Below are positions 50,356 through 64,000 of a stretch of 64,000 bases of DNA, in pieces (the first letter of the stretch is position 1; each line of letters begins with the position of its first letter). The notes beneath the pieces are model-generated. The model was not told where the DNA came from, did no database searches, and saw only the letters and a program-made list of their open reading frames with translations. The translations under genes and the position numbers were made by a program. The DNA is from Cytobacillus suaedae (GTDB lineage Bacteria > Bacillota > Bacilli > Bacillales > Bacillaceae_L): contig CP063163.1 of the NCBI GenBank assembly GCA_014960805.1, forward strand, positions 1,496,001-1,560,000. The letters run 5' to 3'.

Positions 50356-50826
50356 GTGATTATTAGACTTGCAAGCTTAGCTGACTGGAAAAGTGTGAAG
50401 GATATACTGGATAAGACAACCTTAGATTTACATAAAAAGGGGATAAACCAATGGGACTATCCTTGGGATTCAATTAAAATCAAGAATGACATTGAAAGTA
50501 GCATTGTATATATAATAGTAGTTAAAGATAAGGCGATTGGCACTTTTTGTATAAAAGTCATAGATACTTTAAGTGATTTTCCTATTCACCCAAGAAGTAG
50601 ATACCTCTGCCAAATAGCCATTTTACCTGAATATCAAGGACAAGGTATCGGTTCATCAATAGCGGGTTTTGCCTGTTCTTATGCAGATGAAAAAAATATG
50701 ACAATGTACTTAGATTGTTGGGCAGGTAATCAAAAATTGAAAAGTTTTTATTTTAATCATGGTTTTTCGTATCTAGGAGATTATACAGAAGAGGATTATT
50801 TCATAAGTATTTTTAAATATAACTAG
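50356..50826 (+). CDS. GNAT N-acetyltransferase
   Basis: A 156-aa acetyltransferase from GTG 50356: IIRLASLADWKSVKDILDKTTLDL at the start and LCQIAILPEYQGQGIGSSIAGFA (acetyl-CoA loop QGQGIG), then MYLDCWAGNQKLKSFYFNHGF at the C-terminus. It follows TrmO closely and is probably co-transcribed. Substrate unknown. Confidence 0.85.
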   Translation: MIIRLASLADWKSVKDILDKTTLDLHKKGINQWDYPWDSIKIKNDIESSIVYIIVVKDKAIGTFCIKVIDTLSDFPIHPRSRYLCQIAILPEYQGQGIGSSIAGFACSYADEKNMTMYLDCWAGNQKLKSFYFNHGFSYLGDYTEEDYFISIFKYN

Positions 50827-50884
50827 TTTGAGTGGTTGCATGAAGTGATCGTTAGATAACAGAATCTACAATGAATAATGAACA

Positions 50885-50917
50885 GGTACTAATCAAATGA
50901 GATTAGTACCTTTTTTT
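50885..50917 (+). terminator. Terminator of the kinase-TrmO-GNAT group
   Basis: GGTACTAATC (50885-50894) and GATTAGTACC (50901-50910) form a perfect 10-bp stem, followed by seven T's. Confidence 0.92.
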
Positions 50918-51041
50918 GGTTATCATTTCCTATAAATTTATTTCATATATCGAAGAAATTTTTAGGTAGAAAACTGTCGATTTGTGTTATATTTTAGTAT
51001 AGGACTTTATTACTTACTTAGTTATAAAATGAGGGATTAAC

Positions 51042-53288
51042 ATGGCAATAGATTTATTGAACAACCTGGCGATTACAGCAGCACTTTTATTTATAGCGGG
51101 GAAGTTTTTCGAGAATAGACCACTTACTTTACAGGCTACACTAAAATCTAGATTGTATGGTGGACTATGGGCGGGAATTTTAGGTTCATTATTAATGTTA
51201 AGCACGATACAAGTAACAGAAACAGCTATCGTAGACTTAAGGCATTTAGCCATAGTTGTTGTTGCGGTTTATGGTGGTCCAGTTTCAGCTATAGTAGCAG
51301 GACTTATTATTGGTGCGATGAGAATACTTTTGTTTGGGGTAAATAATGCATCTATTGTAGGGTGTTCTATTGCCATTCTTATGGGTGGGGTTATTGGTTT
51401 TATTGCTACATTTGACATGCGCAAAAAATATAAATACTTTTTAATGAACAGTGCCTTTGTGACTACTAATTCAATAGCATTAATTATAGTTGTAGGTAAT
51501 CCGTCTATTTCTTATAAGACATTATTATATTATGTACCAATTTCAATTATTGGTGGCCTGTTTTCATATTCCATCGCTGAATACATTCGAAAATCGAACG
51601 TAAATCAACGTAACATGAAATATTATAAATTAATGGCCGATAATTCAACCGATTTAATATCCACACACAATTTGGATGGGACCTTTAAATTTTTATCTCC
51701 TTCTTGTAAAACAATACTAGGTTATGAACCTAAAGAACTAATTGGCAAAAATCCCTATGATTTTCACGTAGAGGAAGATATGAAAAAGGTTATTGAATCT
51801 CACGAAACTGTAAGTAATTCGTCAGATTCGTACACTGTGGAATATCGTTTTAAACGAAAAGATGGTTCTCTCATTTGGTTGGAAACCACTTCACGACAAA
51901 TGGCAGATTCTCCAAGTTCATCTAAAGAATTCATTTGTGTTTCTAGGAATATAACAGAACGAAAGGTTATAGAGGATGCTTTTAAACAAAGTAAGGACAG
52001 CTATAGTAATTTAGTTAAATATATGCCTGATCCAATGATTGTTCACAAAGATAACAAAATAATATTTGCTAATGAACAAGCCAGTAAATTAGGAAAATAT
52101 TCAGTTGATGAGTTGCTCGGTATGTCAATTTTTGATTTTGTTGAACCTGAATATCATCCAATTATATTAGATCAGTTAAAGAATTTATATAATGAAAAGA
52201 ATGAAGGAAGTACGTTAGAATTTAAAATCAAAACATCAACAAACCGTTATTTAGATATTGAGTCAACTAGTAAATACATCCGTTACAATAATAAGGGTGC
52301 AATACAGGTAATTTATCGAGATGTAACTGTTCGGAAAATGCTAGAACGAGAATTAAATGAAACACTTGAACGTTTTCAATTTATCATGGATAATTCGAAA
52401 GATGTAATCACGATATTAGAAGGTGACGGTGTTGTCAGGTACATTTCACCAGCTTGTGAAAAGCTGTTTGGATATACAACAGAAGAATTTATTGGTAAGA
52501 ATGTTTTTAAATATATTCATCCAGAGGACGTTGGGGAGATAATAAATCTTCATGAACAATTTCAAAACTTTGAAAAAGAGTTTGTTTCAATCACTTATCG
52601 ATATCAGACAAAAAGTAATGAATATATTTGGCTGGAAACGGTTGCAAAAGCTGTTCGAAACGGAAATAACTTGGAGAGTATCTTGCTTATTACAAGAGAC
52701 ATAACGAGTCGAAAAGAACAAGCCATTGCACTTGAGGAATCCAATCAATTATTACAGAAACTATCAATGATGGATGGATTAACAGAAATCCCAAATAGAC
52801 GCTATTTTGATACAAAGCTTACGGAGGAATGGAATAATAGTAAAAGAGCAGGTATTCCATTAACTGTCATTTTATTAGATATTGATTATTTTAAAAGATA
52901 TAATGATGAATATGGCCACTTAGTAGGCGATGATTGTTTAAGAAGAGTAGCAAGCTTATTAAATAACACATTGAAAAGGCCAAGAGATTTTGTCGCTAGG
53001 TATGGTGGAGAGGAATTCATTGTTATCCTCCCTGAAACAGATGCTGATGGCGCAATGACCGTGGCTGAACACTTAAGAAGCAATATTAGAGCAGAAAACA
53101 TACCTCATATCCAATCCAAAATTGATCGTTATATAACTGTAAGTCTTGGTTGTGCTACATTTATTCCGACTGATAGGGATACACCTGACGAATTGGTGGA
53201 AATGGCTGACAAAGCCTTATACAAATCAAAAGAATCCGGAAGAAATTGCGTTACTCAATTTATAGAGCACTCGAAAATAGGAGTATAA
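51042..53288 (+). CDS. Membrane diguanylate cyclase (5TM-LYT, three PAS, GGDEF)
   Basis: A 748-aa protein. Residues 1-190 hold about six membrane helices of the 5TM-5TMR_LYT receptor type (KSRLYGGLWAGILGSLLMLS; VVAVYGGPVSAIVAGLIIGAMRI). Three PAS domains follow (about 200-315, 325-430, 440-560), then a GGDEF domain with active GGEEF (655-659) and an inhibitory RxxD site (RPRD, 646-649). It should make cyclic di-GMP in response to an extracellular or membrane signal plus PAS ligands, controlling motility and biofilm. No EAL domain. Start ATG follows GAGGG; strong terminator upstream, monocistronic. Confidence 0.92.
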   Translation: MAIDLLNNLAITAALLFIAGKFFENRPLTLQATLKSRLYGGLWAGILGSLLMLSTIQVTETAIVDLRHLAIVVVAVYGGPVSAIVAGLIIGAMRILLFGVNNASIVGCSIAILMGGVIGFIATFDMRKKYKYFLMNSAFVTTNSIALIIVVGNPSISYKTLLYYVPISIIGGLFSYSIAEYIRKSNVNQRNMKYYKLMADNSTDLISTHNLDGTFKFLSPSCKTILGYEPKELIGKNPYDFHVEEDMKKVIESHETVSNSSDSYTVEYRFKRKDGSLIWLETTSRQMADSPSSSKEFICVSRNITERKVIEDAFKQSKDSYSNLVKYMPDPMIVHKDNKIIFANEQASKLGKYSVDELLGMSIFDFVEPEYHPIILDQLKNLYNEKNEGSTLEFKIKTSTNRYLDIESTSKYIRYNNKGAIQVIYRDVTVRKMLERELNETLERFQFIMDNSKDVITILEGDGVVRYISPACEKLFGYTTEEFIGKNVFKYIHPEDVGEIINLHEQFQNFEKEFVSITYRYQTKSNEYIWLETVAKAVRNGNNLESILLITRDITSRKEQAIALEESNQLLQKLSMMDGLTEIPNRRYFDTKLTEEWNNSKRAGIPLTVILLDIDYFKRYNDEYGHLVGDDCLRRVASLLNNTLKRPRDFVARYGGEEFIVILPETDADGAMTVAEHLRSNIRAENIPHIQSKIDRYITVSLGCATFIPTDRDTPDELVEMADKALYKSKESGRNCVTQFIEHSKIGV

Positions 53289-53298
53289 AAGGTAAAAG

Positions 53299-53336
53299 GA
53301 GCAAGAGACCAAGCCGTAGTGTTTTTGGTCTCTTTA
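53299..53336 (+). terminator. Terminator of the diguanylate cyclase gene
   Basis: AGAGACCAA pairs with TTGGTCTCT around a 12-base loop, then a T-rich tract. Confidence 0.75.
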
Positions 53337-53368
53337 TTCTATCCAGATCAATTATGGAGGCAATAATT

Positions 53369-54232
53369 ATGCAGGAAGTAAAAAGAATTGGAAATTCATT
53401 TTGGTATATGACACCCGTTTCAGAGACAGACAGACCAATTTTAGGAATGGTAGTGGGGAAAGAGCGGACTTTGATGATAGATGCTGGGAATTCAGAGGGA
53501 CATGCAAACTTGTTTTTAGAGATGTTAAAAGAACATAATCTATCAACGCCCGACATGGTGGTAATTACACATTGGCATTGGGACCATATTTTTGGCCTCT
53601 CTGCATTAAAGAACGTGCTATCTATATCCTCTTTTGAGACAAAAAAAGAAATGGATAAACTTTCCTCATACGAATGGACAGACGTGGCTTTGGATGAGCG
53701 AGTGAAAGAAGGCATAGAAATAGAGTTTTGTGCTACTTGTATAAAAAAAGAATTTGGTGAGGAAAGGAATATCCATATTCAATTACCTTCTTTAACATTT
53801 GATAGTCAACTTGAAATAAACCTGGGTGATGTGACCTGTATGTTGAAACATGTAGGAGGAGACCACTCACAAGATTCTGTTGTCGTTTATATTAAGGAGG
53901 AAAAAATATTATTTTTAAGTGACAGTATTTATCCAGATATCTTTTCTCCAAAGAGAAATTACACTTCTAAACGAACGTTAGCATTAATTCAAGAATTGGA
54001 AGCATTTGACGCAGAGACTTACATTCTTTCACATTGGAAACCTATTAATAGAAGTGAATTTTTGCAAGAAATTCAAATGTTAAAAACCATAGGAATTTAT
54101 ACTGAAAAGTATCATGGTGATGCAGAGAAAATAAAGTTAGCGTATAAACAATCCATGGATAGAGAGCTAAATGAAGATGAGTTAGAAACAATTGAGTATT
54201 TTATAAACGGTTATGAAATGGTTGAAAAGTAA
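53369..54232 (+). CDS. Metallo-beta-lactamase-fold hydrolase
   Basis: A 287-aa MBL-fold enzyme with metal ligands HWHWDH (H68, H70, D72, H73), the third His in VGGDHSQDS, the bridging Asp in LFLSDS and the last His in ILSHW. A binuclear zinc or iron hydrolase of the glyoxalase II-like superfamily; the helical C-terminal extension (about residues 230-287) is unusual in length. The start is ATG 53369, eight bases after GGAGG; the frame is open for 41 more codons upstream, over the terminator of the preceding gene, and is not real there. Substrate unknown. Confidence 0.86.
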   Translation: MQEVKRIGNSFWYMTPVSETDRPILGMVVGKERTLMIDAGNSEGHANLFLEMLKEHNLSTPDMVVITHWHWDHIFGLSALKNVLSISSFETKKEMDKLSSYEWTDVALDERVKEGIEIEFCATCIKKEFGEERNIHIQLPSLTFDSQLEINLGDVTCMLKHVGGDHSQDSVVVYIKEEKILFLSDSIYPDIFSPKRNYTSKRTLALIQELEAFDAETYILSHWKPINRSEFLQEIQMLKTIGIYTEKYHGDAEKIKLAYKQSMDRELNEDELETIEYFINGYEMVEK

Positions 54233-54374
54233 TCCAATTTGCATCTCTAAAATTATGGATTTGCGTTTTAGTCTATTTCCCTAAAACGTATATTTTAACT
54301 TTAGTTTTGTCCTGTACTTTATATTATCCTCCTTCATATGTTTATTAAATAAACGTATTAGGGAGGACTTAATT

Positions 54375-55073
54375 ATGGAACTAAATGAATTTAGTTTTTG
54401 GAAGCAAAATATGTATGAGCATACGATTATTTTGTATGATACCCTTTCACCCATGGAACCAGAGGCGCAGAAAATGGCACGACACTATATCCATCTGTTT
54501 AAAAAGTATGTCGATACCCTTACGGTCGCTGATAAGCAGGAGTTTATACATGATGTCTATTCTTTACAACATTTTATTATTCAGTTGCTGAGAACACAAG
54601 TTACCACTGGGCTGAAAATATTGTTAACGCCGACGTTTCTAAGTCACCTCATTACTGAATCTACCGTTGCTATTCAAACGGTGTCAAACGAAGTTGATTC
54701 ATCTTCCATAGCTCCACATTTAATTTGGTTGCCAGTCTTGTCTGGTGATGCGTTTACCATTCAAGGGGCACTCGATAGTCTAGAACGATCACTCGTTACA
54801 AAATATCTCGATTTTTCAGACATGTTTGAAAAGCAATACGTTTTTGCCATAGAACTTTGTGGAATTATGAGAACAGGAGTACGTGATTTTCCGGCATTAT
54901 TGAAATTTAAAGACGATACGATACGCATTGTTAGAGAATTTATCGAAGCATTGAATCACTTGGAAATACTAGAGGCGCAGAACTCTATCCTAGATAAATT
55001 ACCACTTTTCTTTGTTCAGCATATTAAAAGAGAAGCAGAATATTATTTGAATACAATAGCACCGACTAGTTAG
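54375..55073 (+). CDS. DUF2935 family protein
   Basis: A 232-aa soluble, helical protein with two similar parts: EFSFWKQNMYEHTIILYDTLSP and, from about residue 112, APHLIWLPVLSGDAFTIQGALDSLE, each followed by a long helix pair. This is the DUF2935 two-repeat layout, a ferritin-like fold with His/Glu at spaced positions that may bind metal. A shorter relative is at 3647. AGGGAGG precedes the start; a strong terminator follows. Role unknown. Confidence 0.82.
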   Translation: MELNEFSFWKQNMYEHTIILYDTLSPMEPEAQKMARHYIHLFKKYVDTLTVADKQEFIHDVYSLQHFIIQLLRTQVTTGLKILLTPTFLSHLITESTVAIQTVSNEVDSSSIAPHLIWLPVLSGDAFTIQGALDSLERSLVTKYLDFSDMFEKQYVFAIELCGIMRTGVRDFPALLKFKDDTIRIVREFIEALNHLEILEAQNSILDKLPLFFVQHIKREAEYYLNTIAPTS

Positions 55074-55080
55074 GGTGCTC

Positions 55081-55118
55081 GAGGTCGACTCAAAAAATTA
55101 TTGAGTCGGCCTTTTTTA
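55081..55118 (+). terminator. Terminator of the DUF2935 gene
   Basis: GGTCGACTCAA pairs with TTGAGTCGGCC around an AT loop and ends in six T's. Confidence 0.9.
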
Positions 55119-55335
55119 GTTGGTAAATCTTTTTTTATACTTCAAACAGGAATTTGTTAACAAAAGAATTACTCTTAAGACTGTAAAAGAAAAAAATCAA
55201 TAAATTTAAGATATAGAATCCCAGATAATGTTGATATATTTGGGTTTTTTGTTTGGAATTTATTATTAAAAAATGTTCCTATCATCAAGGAACATCCATA
55301 TATATAGATTAAAAGTCTAACAGGAGTAGATATAC

Positions 55336-56574
55336 ATGGATAAACAAAATAGTCGGTTTAGATGGGTTGTATTTGCTTCTGTCTTGTTTACTTATATTTT
55401 AATGTCGAGTCAACGAACAGCTCCGGGGTTGATTACTGACCAAGTCATGCTTGATTTTAGTGTTACTGCAACAACCATAGGGTTACTTACAAGCATTCAA
55501 TTCTTTGTATACACAGGCCTACAAATTCCAATGGGGTTACTGGCTGATCGCTTTGGTCCTAATTTTTTTCTAATTATAGGTGCGTTCCTTACTGGTATCG
55601 GTACGATCATTTACAGTCTTGGAACACATGAGTTAGTTCTTTTTGTTGCAAGAATTTTAACTGGAATTGGAGATGCGACAATCTGGGTCAATATGGTGTT
55701 AATTCTAAGCCTATGGTTCAATGCAAAGGAATTCACACGGCTAATTGGGGTAGCAGCAATGACAGGAAGTCTTGGCTTCATTTTGGCTACATTTCCATTT
55801 GCTATATTGATTGCCAAATTGGGGTGGAGAGTAGCGTTTTTTTCTATAGGACTACTGCTTTGTTTATGTGGCTTACTCCTTTATATTGTACTTGTGAAAA
55901 AGCCAAATCAACCGGTTTTTAGTAAACTTGAAATACAGCGTGAAAAGACATTCGTGTTACTGAAAAGAATATTTTCAAATCGGCAGGCATGGGCTTTATT
56001 CATGTGTCACTTTGGGATTGTTGGTACGTATGTTGGATTTATTAGTTCCTGGGGAGTTCCTTATGGGATGACGGTTTATGGAATGACCAGGTCAGATGCC
56101 AGTCTTCTAATCATGCTGGGCTTAATCGGTGCTCTTATTGGTGCCCCTTTAGCAGGCTGGATTTCCAGTCGGTTAGAGATGATTAAAAGGCCTTACATTG
56201 TTGTTCATCTCTTACTATTATTTAGTTGGTCAATCTTTCTGTTTTTTTTCGGAAACCCACCATTTGTTTTATTAATAACCCTTTTCTTTATTATTGGGGT
56301 TTCATATGGGGCAAATGCCTTAACATTTGCTGCAGTACGCCAATCTTTCCCTATAAAAGAGTCAGGCATCGTATCAGGGTTTGCTAATACAGGTGGGTTC
56401 TTAAGCGCAGTATTACTGCCAAGCTTCTTTGGGAAAGTTCTAGATTTTTTCGAGGTATCAGGGAATTTAAATGCTGGATACCACTACGGCTTCATCATCC
56501 CAGTGATTTTCTCCATAGTAGGCTTGATTGGAGTGTTATTAATTAAAGATAAATGGGAGGTACAAGAGGGATAA
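55336..56574 (+). CDS. MFS transporter
   Basis: A 412-aa major-facilitator protein with twelve helices. Motif A is GLLADRFGPNFFLIIGAFLTG after helix 2, and a partial repeat occurs at helix 8-9 (GAPLAGWISSRLEMIKRPYIV). The N-terminal RWVVFASVLFTYILMSSQRTAPGLITDQVMLDF resembles the anion/organic acid importers and general nitrate/sugar-phosphate-type MFS. Substrate unknown. ACAGGAG precedes the start. Monocistronic. Confidence 0.87.
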   Translation: MDKQNSRFRWVVFASVLFTYILMSSQRTAPGLITDQVMLDFSVTATTIGLLTSIQFFVYTGLQIPMGLLADRFGPNFFLIIGAFLTGIGTIIYSLGTHELVLFVARILTGIGDATIWVNMVLILSLWFNAKEFTRLIGVAAMTGSLGFILATFPFAILIAKLGWRVAFFSIGLLLCLCGLLLYIVLVKKPNQPVFSKLEIQREKTFVLLKRIFSNRQAWALFMCHFGIVGTYVGFISSWGVPYGMTVYGMTRSDASLLIMLGLIGALIGAPLAGWISSRLEMIKRPYIVVHLLLLFSWSIFLFFFGNPPFVLLITLFFIIGVSYGANALTFAAVRQSFPIKESGIVSGFANTGGFLSAVLLPSFFGKVLDFFEVSGNLNAGYHYGFIIPVIFSIVGLIGVLLIKDKWEVQEG

Positions 56575-56735
56575 CTATCTATTAAATTTTTTTAGTCATG
56601 GGAGCAAGTAGATTTAAATAGTTATAGAACTCACTGTATAGAAAATGGAATACCGTAACCGTAAGAAGGAATTGTGTCTCTGCATGTTGAAGTAAAGAAG
56701 CAAATAAATCAAAAAAGATACCAGGAGATATAAAT

Positions 56736-57233
56736 ATGAATAAACTTGTAAATGAGAATTTAATAAAATTTGCAGAAAAACTTCAACTTCCTGAAAGAAT
56801 AGTGGACACAGAGGATATTCCGTGGATTCCTTTTGACGAAAATGCACCATGCCACTTTAAACCGATTCGGTTTGATTTTACAACCGGAGCATGGACCTAT
56901 CTATTTAAAATAAAAAGCAATCAAGTTTTAACTCGACATAGACATACTGGTGGAAGTGTAATCGGGTTTAATCTGAAGGGATGTTGGAGATATGCAGAAA
57001 GAGAGTGGACAGCACAACCAGGTACCTTTGTATTTGAACCACCAGGAGATATACATACGCTGATTACGGAGGAAGAAGAAGTTATTACTTTATTTATCTT
57101 AGGAGGGTCTCCTCAGTATTTTGACGAGGAAGACAATGTGATTGGTCAAGATGATATATTTTCGGTATATAAACGATATTGTGATTATTGTACTGAACAA
57201 GGAATCCTACTACGTGAAGATTTGATTTATTAG
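56736..57233 (+). CDS. Cupin protein of the dihydroxyacetophenone-dioxygenase-like family
   Basis: A 165-aa single-domain cupin. Metal ligands are visible as HRHTGG (His-x-His) and EPPGDIHTL (His), the core GFNLKGCWRYAEREWTAQPGTFVFEPPGDIHTL being typical of the ChrR-like cupins named after 2,4'-dihydroxyacetophenone dioxygenase. Small iron or other metal-dependent enzymes; the actual substrate is unknown. AGGAG precedes the ATG. It is the last protein gene before the rRNA cluster. Confidence 0.83.
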   Translation: MNKLVNENLIKFAEKLQLPERIVDTEDIPWIPFDENAPCHFKPIRFDFTTGAWTYLFKIKSNQVLTRHRHTGGSVIGFNLKGCWRYAEREWTAQPGTFVFEPPGDIHTLITEEEEVITLFILGGSPQYFDEEDNVIGQDDIFSVYKRYCDYCTEQGILLREDLIY

Positions 57234-57536
57234 TATAAAAAAAGCATAGAAAGTTAGCTATAGACGATAAAGTAAAAAGGTCTGGCCCCGAAGACAAGGG
57301 AAAAACCTTTTTGCTTTAAGACCATGTAAAGGGTAAATAAAAATCTTTCCTTCAAAAACATGTGCAGAAGGAGGCCGCAGTAAAAGTATGCGTAACTATC
57401 GTTTCATTATGTTTAGTTTCATTCCCCATCCTTTTGCCTCAATTAACTAGTATTAGTTAAACGACTACTTTCTTCTTATTAAATTAGGAGGTCCGGTGGG
57501 ATATCCGTGAGCATTTAAGTAAGAAAATATTTCCAC
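57234..57536. other. Region between the cupin gene and the first 5S gene
   Basis: About 300 bases without a gene. An imperfect hairpin at 57269-57318 (AAAGTAAAAAGG with CCTTTTTGCTTT) may end cupin transcription. No 23S 3' end is present before the 5S gene. Nothing else was recognised. Confidence 0.4.
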
Positions 57537-57566
57537 TTGTATTTAATCATATAAAGGGTATATAAT
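57537..57566 (+). promoter_or_regulatory. Possible promoter of the first 5S gene
   Basis: TTGTAT (57537-57542) and TATAAT (57561-57566) are separated by 18 bases and lie 19 bases before the 5S gene. The second 5S copy has no such promoter, being part of the operon transcript. Confidence 0.5.
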
Positions 57567-57585
57567 AAGTTTTGTTCTTAAAAAG

Positions 57586-57701
<116 letters not shown>

Positions 57702-57730
57702 TTTTACCAACTATTGTAACTTCGTAGAAG

Positions 57731-57923
57731 TTGACAATAAAATGAATAGATGGTAAGATAAGTTGTGTTGCCTGATACACATTGGATTCAACACTTTTTT
57801 AATCTAAAGTTACTTCACGGAAGTTGACTTTTGAGAATTGGTGTGATAGAATAAATGATGTTGCTTAACGAGGCAAACAAGTTAAAAATAGTGATTGACA
57901 TGAGATTATAATTTTGATAAATT
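57731..57923 (+). promoter_or_regulatory. rrn promoters (three) and 5S terminator
   Basis: Three sigma-A promoters with 17-bp spacers: TTGACA 57731/TAAGAT 57754; TTGACT 57824/TAGAAT 57847; TTGACA 57895/TAAATT 57918. The first two -35 boxes are each preceded by ACTTC-NNN-GAAG. Between them GTGTTG and CAACAC with six T's (57765-57800) can end the 5S transcript. The block recurs before the second 16S at 63009-63205. Confidence 0.7.
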
Positions 57924-58016
57924 ATGATTCTGTCCCAAAAAAAGTTCTTTGAAAACTGAACACAACACAAGCGTCAATGTTTGTTTTAAAAATTGTTTTA
58001 GCATGAGCTAATCAAC

Positions 58017-62737
<4,721 letters not shown>

Positions 62738-62829
62738 CAAAATACTTACAAAATGTCTTAGTTACGTTATCTAGTTTTGAAGGAACAAATTTCTAGTTGA
62801 AATTGTTTCTTTATATAGTAGAATAAAAG

Positions 62830-62946
<117 letters not shown>

Positions 62947-63305
62947 TTTTACCTAGTAAAAATGATTTACTTGAGTAAAAGAAAATAGTTTTACCAACTA
63001 TTACAACTTCGTAGAAGTTGACAATGAAATGAATAGATGGTAAGATAAGTTGTGTTGCCTGATACACATTGGATTCAACACTTTTTTTAATCTAAAGTTA
63101 CTTCACGGAAGTTGACTTTTAAGAATTAGTGTGATAGAATAAATGATGTTGCTTAACAAGGCAAACAAGTTAAAAATAGTGATTGACATGAGATTATAAT
63201 TTTGATAAATTATGATTCTGTCCCAAAAAAAGTTCTTTGAAAACTGAACACAACACAAGCGTCAATGTTTGTTTTAAAAATTGTTTTAGCTATGAGCTAA
63301 TCAAC
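62947..63305 (+). promoter_or_regulatory. Spacer with promoters before the next 16S
   Basis: Nearly identical to 57702-58016, with about 40 extra bases directly after the 5S gene. The three promoters, the GTGTTG/CAACAC hairpin and the leader (AAAGTTCTTTGAAAACTGAA) are all repeated. Confidence 0.7.

Positions 63306-64000
<695 letters not shown>

Overview
The window is a low-GC chromosomal segment of an endospore-forming Firmicute, most likely a Bacillaceae (Bacillus sensu lato). The rRNA sequences are Bacillus-like. Strong GGAGG-type ribosome sites, TTG/GTG starts, a gamma-type SASP-like gene, a Bce-type antibiotic-sensing module, a TcyP cystine transporter and DUF2935/DUF3231 families all fit. 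No phage, IS or CRISPR was found. The species cannot be named from what is visible.

Layout. 1-5.5 kb: end of a VOC/PhnB gene, a PadR-DUF1048 pair with a putative operator that recurs beside a possible structured RNA, tcyP, and small genes. 6.4-10 kb: one very large MnxG-type multicopper oxidase (1213 aa) without mnxE/F partners. 10.5-14.9 kb: a BceAB-like ABC transporter facing its BceRS-like two-component genes. 15-24 kb: Bcr/CflA transporter, methyltransferase, membrane proteins, nucleoside-kinase-like protein, HAD protein lacking its nucleophile, lipoprotein, nitrilase-family enzyme, coiled-coil protein and SRPBCC protein. 24.4-29.2 kb: MEDS-PAS histidine kinase, then a BMP-type lipoprotein plus chemoreceptor pair. 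30-37.4 kb: an iron region with four Fur boxes, holding a NERD protein, a 39-aa Cys-rich peptide with a Cas4/AddB-like Fe-S protein, a ferredoxin/flavodoxin-reductase-like enzyme and a complete siderophore ABC importer (ATPase, lipoprotein, two permeases). 37.5-57.2 kb: small regulators, acetyltransferases, DapA-family and alpha/beta-hydrolase enzymes, a group of similar multi-TM proteins, SASP, kinase-fold and TrmO proteins, a PAS-GGDEF diguanylate cyclase, MBL hydrolase, MFS and cupin. 57.5 kb to the end: rRNA genes in the order 5S-16S-23S-5S-16S(partial), all on the plus strand.

The most distinctive non-coding content is two unrelated-looking repeat systems. (1) Two arrays of a 52-bp unit (15 and 12 copies) carry a 9-bp inverted repeat; each array sits between convergent genes. 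(2) Four dispersed elements of about 110 bp are built from CGA-initiated subunits spaced 21-21-21-20-21 bp; the spacing is almost exactly conserved although the sequence between the CGA anchors is not. Neither is explained by coding. The most interesting protein-level candidate is the Fur-controlled peptide plus Fe-S pseudo-nuclease, divergent from a NERD-domain protein with intact catalytic residues.
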